Source: Rhodovulum imhoffii
GTDB lineage: Bacteria; Pseudomonadota; Alphaproteobacteria; Rhodobacterales; Rhodobacteraceae
Assembly (NCBI RefSeq): GCF_003046545.1
Contig: NZ_QAAA01000024.1
Location: forward strand, 1 to 33,111
Length of the DNA: 33,111 bases
Direction of reading: 5' to 3'
The translations under genes and the position numbers were made by a program. The notes beneath the pieces are model-generated. The model did not search any database. It was not told the DNA's origin and was given only the letters and a program-made list of their open reading frames with translations. This document shows, piece by piece, positions 13,708-22,435 of the stretch; positions within the stretch are counted from its first letter, which is position 1; every line of letters begins with the position of its first letter.

Positions 13708-16508
13708 CAGCCGTAGGCCCTTTGCGCGCCTTCTTCGATGGCGGTGCGCAGCTTGCGCTCCAGCGCCGTACGTTTGGAGGCGGAATGCAGTTTCAACCCG
13801 AACATGTCCTTCACGTAGAAGCTGTCGACCACCTGTGCGCCATAGGTCGCGATCACGGCGGAGGCAATATAGATATTGCTTTCCGCCAGTACGCGCGTCA
13901 GGTCATACAACAGGCCGGGGCGGTCACGGGTGTCGACCTCGATGATCGTGTATATTTCAGATCCGTCGTTGTCGAAGGTGATCGATGTCGGGAAGCGGAA
14001 GCTGCGCTCCCGCTTTTTCAGCTTGTCGCGATCGGCCAGTTTCTCGCGCGGGCGAATTTCGCCCATCAGCGTTTTCAGGATCGTCTCGCGCAGGCGGGGC
14101 AGGCGGGCGGCGTCGTAGGGCGCGCCTTCACCGTCCTGAACCCAGAACACCGCGGTCGCGTAGCCGTCCTTGGTGGTGTAGGTCCGGGCATCCACCACGT
14201 TGGCCCCCGACAAGGCCAGCGCCCCGGCCAGGCGGGAAAAGATGCCCGGATGGTCGGCCAGAACGAAACAGGCGCGGGTGGCGTCATGGTCGGGGTCGAC
14301 GTCTAGGTCGATGCGGATTTCGTTTTCGCCGATTTCCCTCAGGAGGCGGGCGAATATGACGTGGCTGTCGGTTTGCAGCCCTTGCCAGTACGGGCCGTAG
14401 TGACGCGAGGTTTCGGCGCGCAGGGCTTTCCTGCTCCAGTCCGGCAGGGCGGCACGCAGGGCTTTTTTCGCATCGGCATCATGCTTGTCGCGATTGATGT
14501 CCTCCAACCCGTTTTCCAACGCGTCGGCGGTTTTGCGGTACAAGGTGCGCAGCAGCTGCGCCTTCCAGTTGTTCCAGGTGTCGGGGCCGACGCCACAGAT
14601 GTCGCACACGGTCAGAACAGTCAGCAGATCCAGCCGTTTGCGCGTTTTCACAGCCTTGGCGAAATCGCGCAGGGTGCGCGGATCGGAAAGGTCGCGTTTT
14701 TGGGCCATATCCGACATCAGCAGATGATAGCGTACCAGCCACTCGACGGTTTCGCATTCTTCGGGTCTGAGTCCCAGCCGCGGTGCGACGCGCCGGGCAA
14801 TGCGCGCCCCGACGATGGAATGCTCCTCCGGCCGGCCCTTGCCGATGTCGTGCAGCAGCAGGGCGGTATAAAGCACCTTGCGGTTCACCCCGTCCGAAAG
14901 GATCTGGCTGGTCACGGGCAGGTCGCCTTCCAGTTCCCCCCGTTCGATTTTTGCCAGCGTGGAGATGCACTGGATCGTGTGTTCGTCTACCGTGTAGTGA
15001 TGGTAGACATTGAACTGCATCATCGCCACGATGGGCTCGAATTCCGGGATGAAGGCCGATAACAGGCCCAACTCGTTCATCCGCCGCAGGGAACGCTCCG
15101 GATTCCCGTGCTTGAGCAACAGATCCATGAAGATGCGCTGGGCTTCCCGGTCGGTGCGCATGTCGTCGTCGACAAGGTGCAGGTTGGCCGAGATCAGGCG
15201 CATTGCGTCCGGGTGGATCAGTGTTCCGGAACGCAGGGCCTCCTCGAACAGGCGCAGGATGTTGAGCTTGTCTTCAAGGAACTTCTCCGGGTCGTCCACA
15301 TCCAGCCGCCCGTGGACCAGCCGGCAACCGGGTGTGGCGCGGCGGCGGCGAAACAGGCCCAGCAGGCGCGGTTCCTTCTTGAGGTGGGCGGCCTCGAGCT
15401 TGGTCAGCAGGATCCGGGTCAGGTCGCCCACGGCGGTGGCATGGCGAAAGAAATCCTGCATGAAATGTTCGACCGCGCGGCGCCCGCCATGATCTGTGTA
15501 GCCCATGGCGGCGGCCACTTCGATCTGCATGTCGAAGGTCAGCTGATCCATCCCGCGGCCCGCGATCAGATGCAGATGGCAACGCACGGCCCACAGGAAG
15601 GACTCCGCCCGGTCGAAAGCCTGCCGCTCCTCGGAGCGGAACAGGCCGAGGCGTTCCAGTTCCGCCACGCTTTCGACCCGGTGCACATATTTCGCGATCC
15701 AGTACAATGATTGCAGGTCGCGCAGGCCGCCCTTGCCCTCCTTGACGTTGGGTTCCAGCATGTAGCGCTGCCCGCCCTGCTTGCGGTGGCGCTCGCTGCG
15801 TTCGGTCAGTTTGGCCTCGATGAAGTCGCCCTCCGAGCCGCTGAACAGGTCGTTCCAGAGCCGCTCTTTCAATTCCACCGCCAGCGGCGCATGGCCGCCG
15901 AGAAAACGATGCTCCAGCAGTGCGGTGCGGATCGTATAATCCTCCTGCCCAAGCCGCAGGCAATCCTTTACCGTGCGGCTGGCATGGCCGACCTTCAGGC
16001 GCAGATCCCACAGGATGTAGAGCATGGATTCGATCACGCTCTCGGCCCAGGGGGTAACCTTGTAGGGCGTCAGAAACAGCAGGTCGACATCGGAAAAGGG
16101 CGCCATCTCACCCCGGCCATAACCCCCGACGGCAAAGACGGCCAGCCGTTCGCCCTCGGTCGGATTGGGCAGGGGGTGCAGGCGCTCGGTGCAAAGCGAA
16201 AGCGCCACGGTCACGATGGCGTCGGTCAGGTAGGTATAGCTGCGCACCGTCGCACGGGAGTCGAACGGCCTGGCGCGGAACGCATCGGCAATCTTCGCCC
16301 TGCCGCGTTTTTGCGCGTCGCGCAGCAGGCGCACGATCACAGTCCGCAGGGTGCGGGGGGAGACCTCATCGCCGGCCTCATCCTCCAGCGCCGCGAAAAA
16401 GGCGGTGCTGTCGAAGATGTCCTCCGGCGGGCAGATCAGCTCAGCGAAGGGTCGGGCGGACGCGGGGTCAGAACCCGGCGCCGCCAAAACGTCTTGGGGC
16501 AGGGTCAA
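13707..16508 (-). CDS. glnD: Bifunctional [protein-PII] uridylyltransferase/uridylyl-removing enzyme
   Basis: A 933-residue nitrogen sensor that uridylylates PII proteins when glutamine is low and removes UMP when it is high. Domains in order: nucleotidyltransferase with GGYGRGEMAPFSDVD (128-142, catalytic Gly and Asp pair), the GlnD linker, an HD hydrolase domain with LLHDIGKG (551-558), and two C-terminal ACT domains (about 745-790, and about 855-910 with DTRDRPGLLYDLTRVLAES) that bind glutamine. The start is uncertain. The frame opens with TTG at 16508, which overlaps the upstream gene by 41 bp; a second TTG at 16487 would shorten the overlap. By the general logic of PII/NtrC control, it sets activity of nitrogen-regulated sigma-54 promoters. 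Confidence 0.96.
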   Translation of the reverse strand: MTLPQDVLAAPGSDPASARPFAELICPPEDIFDSTAFFAALEDEAGDEVSPRTLRTVIVRLLRDAQKRGRAKIADAFRARPFDSRATVRSYTYLTDAIVTVALSLCTERLHPLPNPTEGERLAVFAVGGYGRGEMAPFSDVDLLFLTPYKVTPWAESVIESMLYILWDLRLKVGHASRTVKDCLRLGQEDYTIRTALLEHRFLGGHAPLAVELKERLWNDLFSGSEGDFIEAKLTERSERHRKQGGQRYMLEPNVKEGKGGLRDLQSLYWIAKYVHRVESVAELERLGLFRSEERQAFDRAESFLWAVRCHLHLIAGRGMDQLTFDMQIEVAAAMGYTDHGGRRAVEHFMQDFFRHATAVGDLTRILLTKLEAAHLKKEPRLLGLFRRRRATPGCRLVHGRLDVDDPEKFLEDKLNILRLFEEALRSGTLIHPDAMRLISANLHLVDDDMRTDREAQRIFMDLLLKHGNPERSLRRMNELGLLSAFIPEFEPIVAMMQFNVYHHYTVDEHTIQCISTLAKIERGELEGDLPVTSQILSDGVNRKVLYTALLLHDIGKGRPEEHSIVGARIARRVAPRLGLRPEECETVEWLVRYHLLMSDMAQKRDLSDPRTLRDFAKAVKTRKRLDLLTVLTVCDICGVGPDTWNNWKAQLLRTLYRKTADALENGLEDINRDKHDADAKKALRAALPDWSRKALRAETSRHYGPYWQGLQTDSHVIFARLLREIGENEIRIDLDVDPDHDATRACFVLADHPGIFSRLAGALALSGANVVDARTYTTKDGYATAVFWVQDGEGAPYDAARLPRLRETILKTLMGEIRPREKLADRDKLKKRERSFRFPTSITFDNDGSEIYTIIEVDTRDRPGLLYDLTRVLAESNIYIASAVIATYGAQVVDSFYVKDMFGLKLHSASKRTALERKLRTAIEEGAQRAYG

Positions 16509-17643
16509 TCACGTAAACCTGGTTGTCGCGGATCTGGGCCACGGCGAGGCCCCGTTCATTCGTGCCGTCATTATGTAGCCGGAACACACCGTTCACGCCC
16601 ACGAAGCCCGCGCCCTGGGTCAGCCCTGCGGCGGTGAGGGCATTGGCCTTGCCCTGCCGCACCAGCGCCCCGATCGCGGCGATACCATCATAGGCCAATC
16701 CGGATATCGGATGCGGCGCGTGGCCGTAAACGCTCTGGAAGCGGGCTTTGTAGCGGGCGCTCAGGTCCGGGTCCGGCAGGGCGAACCAGCCACCCTGAAC
16801 GCCGGGCAGGGCCACGGTGGCAGGCGGGATGTCCCATCGGGTCAGGCCGATATATTGCGTGACATTGCTCCCCATGCCGTTTTCCCGCAGGAGTTGGGTG
16901 ACCAGCGGCAGCGCCCCGGCGCTGTCGGCGGTCAGGAAGAGGGCTTCGGCCCCGTTTTCACGTGCGGCGGCAGACAGGCGCGGCGCGGCCTGCACGACCC
17001 CGTTTTGGGAAAACTCGTAAGAGCCCACGCCGACAACGCGCCCGCCGCTGCTGGTCACGGCGCGCTCGATCGCGGTGCGGCCGACTTCCCCGGCGAGGTT
17101 CTGGCCATGAATCACCATGATGTCGTCACGCCCCTGCCGAACGGCGAAACGGGCCAGCCGCCGGGCGGTGGAATCGAAGGTCTGACCAAGTATGAAGACG
17201 TTGCCACCCGCGATTTCGGAATTATTGGAGAAACTCAATACATTGACGTTCTTGCTGGCCACGGCCAGCCCGGCGGCGTTGGCGGCCTGGGCATAGACGG
17301 GGCCAAGAATGATTTTTGCGCCCTCCTCAACGGCGGTCTGTGCCACCTGTGCGGCGCGGGCGGGGTTCCCGGCGGTGTTGTAAACCCGCAGTTCGATTCT
17401 GGCGCCGCTGAGATCCGCCATTGCCAGCCGGGCCGCGTTCTCCAGGTCGCGCGCCAGAATGGCGTCTCCCCCCTGTCCGGAGCCGCCGGGCACCAGAAGC
17501 GCCACGGGGACGGGCTTGTCCGTATCGATCCGTTGTCCGCGGCTGGGCAGGTTTACCGTATCGCAGGCGGCCAGACCCAGCACCGAAAGGGCGATCGCCG
17601 TCCCCGCGACCATCTTGCGGGCAGAAGAGAAAAGCGCGAACAT
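16468..17643 (-). CDS. LpoA-like lipoprotein (penicillin-binding protein activator family)
   Basis: A 391-residue lipoprotein with a periplasmic-binding-protein (type 1) fold. The signal sequence is MFALFSSARKMVAGTAIALS, followed by a lipobox LGLAAC with Cys at about residue 27. The mature region opens PVPVALLVPGGSGQGGDAIL, and IILGPVYAQAANAAGL and VLSFSNNSEIAGGNVFILG segments are characteristic of the COG3107/LpoA and LivK-like group. Gammaproteobacterial LpoA activates PBP1A. The alphaproteobacterial members are related in fold, but the function is less certain. A GGGAG lies just upstream of the ATG at 17643; the frame remains open to 18498, but that part is antisense to rsmI. It overlaps glnD by 41 bp and is divergent from rsmI. 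Confidence 0.87.
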   Translation of the reverse strand: MFALFSSARKMVAGTAIALSVLGLAACDTVNLPSRGQRIDTDKPVPVALLVPGGSGQGGDAILARDLENAARLAMADLSGARIELRVYNTAGNPARAAQVAQTAVEEGAKIILGPVYAQAANAAGLAVASKNVNVLSFSNNSEIAGGNVFILGQTFDSTARRLARFAVRQGRDDIMVIHGQNLAGEVGRTAIERAVTSSGGRVVGVGSYEFSQNGVVQAAPRLSAAARENGAEALFLTADSAGALPLVTQLLRENGMGSNVTQYIGLTRWDIPPATVALPGVQGGWFALPDPDLSARYKARFQSVYGHAPHPISGLAYDGIAAIGALVRQGKANALTAAGLTQGAGFVGVNGVFRLHNDGTNERGLAVAQIRDNQVYVIDPAPRRFGGAGF

Positions 17644-17739
17644 GAACAACTCCCAGAAAGATGGGCTCGGGCCCCCTTTGCGGATGGAGCGTAAGCCGAT
17701 ATGCCCGTCAAGTAAATGTCCTGATCCGCTGGAGGCCCC

Positions 17740-18594
17740 TTGCAAGACCCTCACCCTCTTTCCGCCGGTCTCTACCTTGTGTCCACGCCGATTGGCGCTT
17801 CGCGGGATATCACCCTGCGTGCGCTGGACATTCTGGCCGCCGCCGACGTGATCGCCGCCGAAGATACCCGCACTGTCCGCCACCTGATGCAGATCCATGG
17901 AATCCCGGCGGGGGAGCGCCCCTTCGTCGCCTACCATGATCATAGCGGCCCCAAGGTGCGCGCGCGGCTGGTTGAGGATATCGCGCAAGGCCGCTCCGTC
18001 GCCTATGTCAGCGAGGCGGGTACGCCGCTGGTGGCGGATCCGGGCTACCATCTCTGCCGTGCGGTCATCGAGGCGGAACTGCCCGTGACCGCCGCGCCGG
18101 GGGCTTCGGCACTTCTGACCGCGCTGGCGGTGGCGGGGTTGCCCACGGACCGGGTATATTTCGCCGGGTTTCCCCCGGCGCAAGAGGGCGCGCGACGGGC
18201 CTTCCTGCGCGACCTTGCCCGGACACGCGCAACGCTGGTGTTTTACGAATCGCCCCGGCGCGTCGCCCGCCTGTTGGATGAACTGGCCCAGGTGATGGGC
18301 GCCGGGCGCCCCGCTGCGGTCTGCCGGGAACTGACCAAGAAGTTTGAGGAAATCAGCCGTGCGCCACTGGGCGCGCTGGCCGAAAACTATGCCGGGCGTA
18401 CCGTGAAAGGCGAAATCGTCGTGCTGGTGGATCGCCCCGGCGAGGAGGAAGAAGTCAGTGCGGAGACGCTCGAGGCCGCCTTGCGCGCTGCGCTGCAAAC
18501 GCGGTCTCGCAAGGATGCCGTGGCCGAGGTCGCCACCGTGCTGAACCTGCCCCGGCGGCAGGTCTATCAGGCCGCGCTGGAGTTGAAGGAATGA
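17740..18594 (+). CDS. rsmI: 16S rRNA (cytidine(1402)-2'-O)-methyltransferase
   Basis: A 284-residue SAM-dependent enzyme of the tetrapyrrole-methylase fold that 2'-O-methylates C1402 in the decoding centre of 16S rRNA. Visible family motifs: LYLVSTPIGASRDITLRAL (11-29), AAEDTRTVRHLM (about 39-50), VAYVSEAGTPLVADPGYHL, AAPGASALLTALAVAGLP and FYESPRR. The start is taken as TTG at 17740 because GGAGG lies at 17731-17735 and the next family-conserved residues follow at normal distance. Its stop overlaps the yraN start (ATGA). Confidence 0.95.
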   Translation: MQDPHPLSAGLYLVSTPIGASRDITLRALDILAAADVIAAEDTRTVRHLMQIHGIPAGERPFVAYHDHSGPKVRARLVEDIAQGRSVAYVSEAGTPLVADPGYHLCRAVIEAELPVTAAPGASALLTALAVAGLPTDRVYFAGFPPAQEGARRAFLRDLARTRATLVFYESPRRVARLLDELAQVMGAGRPAAVCRELTKKFEEISRAPLGALAENYAGRTVKGEIVVLVDRPGEEEEVSAETLEAALRAALQTRSRKDAVAEVATVLNLPRRQVYQAALELKE

Positions 18595-18935
18595 CCGGCT
18601 ACCATGCCGGACTGGCCGCCGAGGGCATCGCCGCCCGTCATTATGCCGCCCTTGGCCTGTCGGTTCTGGCCCATCGCTGGCGTGGGAAAAGTGGAGAGAT
18701 CGACCTGATCCTGCGCGATGGTGCGGGGCTGGTGTTTGTCGAGGTCAAGCATTCTACCAGCTTTGCCTGGGCGGCATCGCGCCTCTCGCCCCGGCAAACC
18801 CGGCGGATTTGCGCCGCGGCATCGGAATTTCTTGCCACCCGGCCGCGCGGGCAGTTGACGGAATGCCGGTTCGACGTTGCGCTGGTGGACGGGCAGGGTC
18901 GTGTCGAGGTGATCGAGAACGCTCTGATGGCCTGA
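18591..18935 (+). CDS. yraN: YraN/UPF0102 family endonuclease-like protein
   Basis: A 114-residue protein of the UPF0102 family, which has a restriction-endonuclease-like fold. The conserved block SGEIDLILRDGAGLVFVEVKH (about 35-54) supplies the PD-(D/E)xK-type acidic residues and lysine. It begins with the usual AAEGIAARHYAALGLSVLAHR helix. The cellular role is not settled. Its ATG overlaps the rsmI stop by 4 nt, a common rsmI-yraN-gshB arrangement in alphaproteobacteria. Confidence 0.93.
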   Translation: MTGYHAGLAAEGIAARHYAALGLSVLAHRWRGKSGEIDLILRDGAGLVFVEVKHSTSFAWAASRLSPRQTRRICAAASEFLATRPRGQLTECRFDVALVDGQGRVEVIENALMA

Positions 18936-18994
18936 CTTGCAAACAGAGGCGCACCGGGCCATGAAACGGAAACACGCAATAAGGGGCGACGCCT

Positions 18995-19930
18995 GTGAGA
19001 GTTGCAATCCAGATGGACCCGATCGCCGGGATCGACATTTCCGGTGACAGCACCTTCCGCATTGCCGAGGAGGCGCAGGCCCGCGGCCACAGCCTGTTCT
19101 ACTACCTGCCGCAGCATCTGTACTGGCAGGCAGACCGCGTGATGGCGCGCGGTCACGCGCTGGAGGTGCGCCGCATGACGGGCGACCATTACACTCTCGG
19201 CCCGGAGCAGGACGTGGATCTGGCCGGCTTCGATGTGGTCTGGCTGCGGCAGGACCCGCCCTTCGACATGGGATATATTACCACGACCCATCTGCTGGAG
19301 CACCTCACCCCGCAGACGCTGGTGGTGAACGATCCGTTCTGGGTGCGCAATTTTCCCGAAAAGTTGCTGGTTCTGCGATTCCCGGAACTGATCCCGCCCA
19401 CGGTCATCGCCCGCGATCTGGATGTTCTGCGCCGGTTCAAGAACGAACACGGGGATATCATCCTCAAGCCGCTTTACGGCAATGGCGGTGCGGGGGTGTT
19501 CCGGCTGGACCCGAGCGACCGCAACCTGTCCTCGCTGCACGAGCTTTTCACCGGCATGAGCCGTGAGCCCCTGATCGCACAGAAATACCTGCCGGACGTA
19601 TCGAACGGAGACAAGCGGATCATCCTTGTCGACGGAGAGCCCGTCGGCGCGATCAACCGGGTGCCGGCCGTGGGAGAGACGCGCTCCAACATGCATGCCG
19701 GGGGCCGGCCCGAAGCGGCGCAGATCACCGCGCGCGACCGGGAGATTTGCGCCGCCATCGGCCCCACACTGCGCGAGAAAGGGCAAATCTTCGTCGGAAT
19801 CGACGTGATCGGCGACTACCTGACCGAAATTAACGTCACCTCTCCCACCGGGTTGCAGGAGTTGGAGCGGTTCGAGCAAACCAACCATGCCGCCCGTGTT
19901 TGGGAAGCTATCGAGGCACGGTGCGCCTGA
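18995..19930 (+). CDS. gshB: Glutathione synthetase
   Basis: A 311-residue ATP-grasp ligase joining gamma-glutamylcysteine and glycine to make glutathione. It begins [20 protein letters not shown], the typical GshB N-terminus, with [34 protein letters not shown], and the ATP-grasp segment [20 protein letters not shown]. The C-terminal metal and ligand residues sit in [19 protein letters not shown]. The start is GTG at 18995, with AAGGGG about 8 bases upstream. It follows yraN after a 59-bp gap. Confidence 0.97.
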   Translation: MRVAIQMDPIAGIDISGDSTFRIAEEAQARGHSLFYYLPQHLYWQADRVMARGHALEVRRMTGDHYTLGPEQDVDLAGFDVVWLRQDPPFDMGYITTTHLLEHLTPQTLVVNDPFWVRNFPEKLLVLRFPELIPPTVIARDLDVLRRFKNEHGDIILKPLYGNGGAGVFRLDPSDRNLSSLHELFTGMSREPLIAQKYLPDVSNGDKRIILVDGEPVGAINRVPAVGETRSNMHAGGRPEAAQITARDREICAAIGPTLREKGQIFVGIDVIGDYLTEINVTSPTGLQELERFEQTNHAARVWEAIEARCA

Positions 19931-19975
19931 CTCCCGCGGCTTTTACCGCACTGCGCCTTTCGCGATCAGAATGGT

Positions 19976-20728
19976 CTACCGGCCTTTACGCAAAAGAACG
20001 CGCCGCGATTTCGGTGGCGAGGGAAGATCGTGCAGACTGCCGAGACGGGCGAGATCTTCACCTTGCTGAGCGGCCTTTGCCTGGCGAAGGTCCAGGATGA
20101 CGGCCCCTGAAGGGGTCACGGACTCCCGGAAGAACTGCATGTACGCCTCTGCGGGATAATGGAAGCCGCAAGACAGGAAACTGACGGCCAGGTCGACCCC
20201 CGTCTCGGTTTCCGGAGCACGAACGGCGGGGTTCAGCGTCATGATCCGGTCGGAGTTGATGCCGTTCGCCTCCAGCAGGCTGCGCGCGGTTGCCAGGCTG
20301 GAATAGGCCGCCCCGAACTGGCGAAAACCGAAGTGTTTCCGGCTGTTCTGCTCAAGATCGATCAGCAGAACGTCGCAGTCCATATCCTGCAATGCAAACA
20401 GGTCGAAGAAAGCATATCCACAGCCGATATCGGCGAGGCGGCGCGGGGCGATTTCGGCCAGAACCGGCGCGATCTCGCGATATTCGCGCAAGATAACCGC
20501 CGCCGCACGTCGGGCGATTTCCTCTCCCAGCCGGGCGACGGCGTCCCGGATCGGGCCTTCGTCATCGTTTTCCCACGCCTTGATGATCCTGCCGGGACGG
20601 GGCAATCCCGCCAGCACTTCGGAGCGTTGCAGCACAAGGTTGACAAGGTCGCCTTCGTCGAGGGCGCTCAGATCCAAACGTTTGATTGCAGGGTCGCAAT
20701 CGTAGCCAGGGGGAAACATGTTTTCCAT
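19976..20728 (-). CDS. SAM-dependent methyltransferase-like protein
   Basis: A 250-residue protein with a class I methyltransferase motif I, RLADIGCGYAFFDLFALQ (about 107-124), followed by an acidic strand end LLIDLEQ (motif II). A later SFLSCGFHYPAEAYMQFF block resembles motif IV and the post-IV region. The N-terminal 100 residues are helical and not recognised. The substrate cannot be inferred. It runs convergently with gshB and divergently from the thioesterase-like gene, with a 44-bp AT-rich gap that probably holds promoters for both sides. Confidence 0.7.
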   Translation of the reverse strand: MENMFPPGYDCDPAIKRLDLSALDEGDLVNLVLQRSEVLAGLPRPGRIIKAWENDDEGPIRDAVARLGEEIARRAAAVILREYREIAPVLAEIAPRRLADIGCGYAFFDLFALQDMDCDVLLIDLEQNSRKHFGFRQFGAAYSSLATARSLLEANGINSDRIMTLNPAVRAPETETGVDLAVSFLSCGFHYPAEAYMQFFRESVTPSGAVILDLRQAKAAQQGEDLARLGSLHDLPSPPKSRRVLLRKGR

Positions 20729-20772
20729 GGGGCACCAAAACTTGATAAGATTCAGAGTAATTAGGATATTTT

Positions 20773-21222
20773 TTGAACCTATGCAAAGATACCCTCAGGG
20801 GCCAGGTCTATCTGGGGCTTACGTTGAACGAGACGACCTTGAAGCTGTTGCGGTCCGGGATCATCCCGATCGGGCTTGGCCAGACGGATCTTGAACGGTT
20901 CTACCGCACATGGGTGGCGAACCACGCCATGTTGCGCAGTGCCTGTGACCGTCCGGTGCTGAACACCAATGCGTTCATCCTGAACGTGACGGAACCGGAA
21001 TGCCCGGCGATCCTGCGCAAGCTGGCAATCAACGACACACCGCCCGCCGCATGGGTGCGCGACTTTGGCGGAACACTGACATCCGACCGGGTGCCCGGCG
21101 ATCACTATACCGCATTCTCGGCGCCGGAAAATGCCGCCGCCGTGGCCCGCAAGTTCCATGCAGCACTGGCGGGGGAAGACCTGTGGACCAAGGCACCGCG
21201 GGTCGCTGAGATGGTAGCATGA
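20773..21222 (+). CDS. Thioesterase/alpha-beta hydrolase C-terminal-like protein, possibly a remnant
   Basis: This 149-residue product is not a clear member of any family by eye. The segment DRVPGDHYTAFSAPENAAAVARKFHAALAG resembles the end of alpha/beta-hydrolase thioesterases (the GDHxxM region carrying the catalytic histidine), and the preceding FYRTWVANHAMLRSACDRPV fits the lid and strand region of that group. The nucleophile elbow (GxSxG) and catalytic aspartate that should precede it are absent, so this may be a 5'-truncated gene. A TTG at 20773 with AGGA six bases upstream could restart translation. Its stop overlaps the next gene's ATG (ATGA), which suggests they are or were co-translated. 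Confidence 0.45.
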   Translation: MNLCKDTLRGQVYLGLTLNETTLKLLRSGIIPIGLGQTDLERFYRTWVANHAMLRSACDRPVLNTNAFILNVTEPECPAILRKLAINDTPPAAWVRDFGGTLTSDRVPGDHYTAFSAPENAAAVARKFHAALAGEDLWTKAPRVAEMVA

Positions 21223-21767
21223 GCGCCACGATGCCCCTTGTCTGGAGCAGCCTTGGCTGTGTCGGTGCATTCTGGCTGCACAATGCCGAAGAATGCATCG
21301 GCATGGAACGCTGGACCTGCGCGCATTTCGCGCCGGACGTTGCACGGCGCTACCGGACACGGGCCTTTGTTCTGGCTGCGGGCCTACTGGCGGTGTCTTA
21401 TACCACCCTTGCGGCGGCCTATCTTGCGAAATGGCAGATCGGGTTTCTGTTCCCATTTGCCACTGGGGCGATTTACGCAAATGCACTGCTGCATGTCTTC
21501 GGGCGGTTCACTGCGCGGATGAAGGACATGCCAGGGTACTGGAGTGCGCTTTTGCTGCTTCTGCCCAGTAACATTGTCTGGGCATGGCAGGCTCAGGCCA
21601 ATGCTCTGATGACCTGGAGCAATTTGAGCCTTTGCCTGTTCGTCGGTGCGTTGTTGCAAGCACCACTGGCGGCAGGAGCGATCCTGATCGCGCATTTTCT
21701 CACTCCTGACAAAAGGATTAGGTGGCCTGCCCCTATCGGGTGGTCCGGTTTCAGTCTTAGTGCATGA
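21219..21767 (+). CDS. HXXEE-domain membrane protein with an IS-derived C-terminus
   Basis: A 182-residue membrane protein carrying the motif HNAEE near residue 21 (GAFWLHNAEECIGMERW), the HXXEE signature, plus a second conserved histidine in ALLHVFGRF. About four or five hydrophobic helices follow. HXXEE proteins are uncharacterised membrane proteins resembling metal-dependent membrane enzymes. From about 21723 the frame runs into the end of an IS3-family element, so the last 15 or so residues (WPAPIGWSGFSLSA) are encoded by the insertion sequence. The native C-terminus is lost or slightly shortened; whether it functions is unknown. Confidence 0.7.
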   Translation: MSATMPLVWSSLGCVGAFWLHNAEECIGMERWTCAHFAPDVARRYRTRAFVLAAGLLAVSYTTLAAAYLAKWQIGFLFPFATGAIYANALLHVFGRFTARMKDMPGYWSALLLLLPSNIVWAWQAQANALMTWSNLSLCLFVGALLQAPLAAGAILIAHFLTPDKRIRWPAPIGWSGFSLSA

Positions 21768-22228
21768 CGGGTCTTGGTGCCAAGGCAGATGCCTGCGGCG
21801 GGGCTGATCCCTGGTCTCGAAACGGTGCCCAGTGAACGGCCTCCGGCGCTGGTGGCCGATAGCCCAGGGACGAGTGAGGCCGCGCCGTGTTGTAATGGAC
21901 CCGCCACGCCTCGATCACCACGCGTGCCTCGGCCAGCGAGTAGAAGATCTCGCCGTTCAGCAACTCGTCCCTGAGCTTCGAGTTGAAGCTCTCGCAGTAG
22001 CCGTTCTCCCACGGACTACCCGGTTCGATGAACGCGGTGTTAGCCCCACCGCGTCGATCCAGTGCCGCACCGCCTTGGCCACCGATCGGCCCTGCGATAC
22101 CAGTACGTCGACCTGCCTCAGCTTCGCGACGATCTCTTCCGGCTTGTGCCTCTTCTGTCCCATTCCTTCGTCCTCCAACTGGCCCGAAAGCCTACTTCAG
22201 GGAGGACCACTTTTCAGGGGGCAGACCA
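21723..22228 (-). mobile_element. IS3-family element, internally deleted
   Basis: Imperfect terminal repeats bound the element. The 22228 end (minus strand) reads TGGTCTGCCCCCTGAAAAG and the 21723 end (plus strand) reads TGGCCTGCCCCTATCGGG, and both continue into GTGGTCC. Length is only 506 bp, against about 1.2-1.5 kb for a full element, because the centre of orfAB is missing. Matching 3-4-bp target duplications are not visible (AGG on the left, GTC on the right), which suggests rearrangement or age. Confidence 0.8.
21757..22163 (-). pseudogene. IS3-family orfA/orfB deletion fusion
   Basis: From an ATG at 22163 (with GGAGGACGAAGG upstream) the frame reads MGQKRHKPEEIVAKLRQVDV and then LVSQGRSVAKAVR, an OrfA N-terminus. 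It then jumps directly into OrfB sequence, HWIDAVG. A one-base loss in a G-run shifts the frame, after which the correct OrfB frame gives FIEPGSPWENGYCESFNSKL, containing the last glutamate of the DDE triad, then HYNTARPHSSLGYRPPAP and a stop at 21757. A large internal deletion plus a frameshift make it non-functional. Confidence 0.85.
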
Positions 22229-22435
22229 GTCACGGCATCACCCCGCCTCAAGGCAATTAACGCAACAGTCCCGGCGTTTATGGGTCTGCCGTCGCACGGA
22301 CCGAGGCCGGATCGGCCAGCCTCCCCTGCCCGCCCAGGGACTGTTCGCATTTGTCTGCCAGCACAGCTTGTGGTCGTCGGCGATGTCCGGGATCCGGTCC
22401 GTCAAGGGTAGTGGGCGTCAGAACTGTCAGAGCCG

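Noticed and set aside
17644-18498. N-terminal extension of the LpoA-like frame to 18498
   Set aside because: It runs antisense through rsmI; the ATG at 17643 starts a clear lipoprotein signal sequence.
22266-22343. Inverted repeat CAGTCCC / GGGACTG in the gap before the channel gene
   Set aside because: Only 7 bp with a 64-nt spacer; expected by chance and not at a sensible position for a terminator or an IS end.
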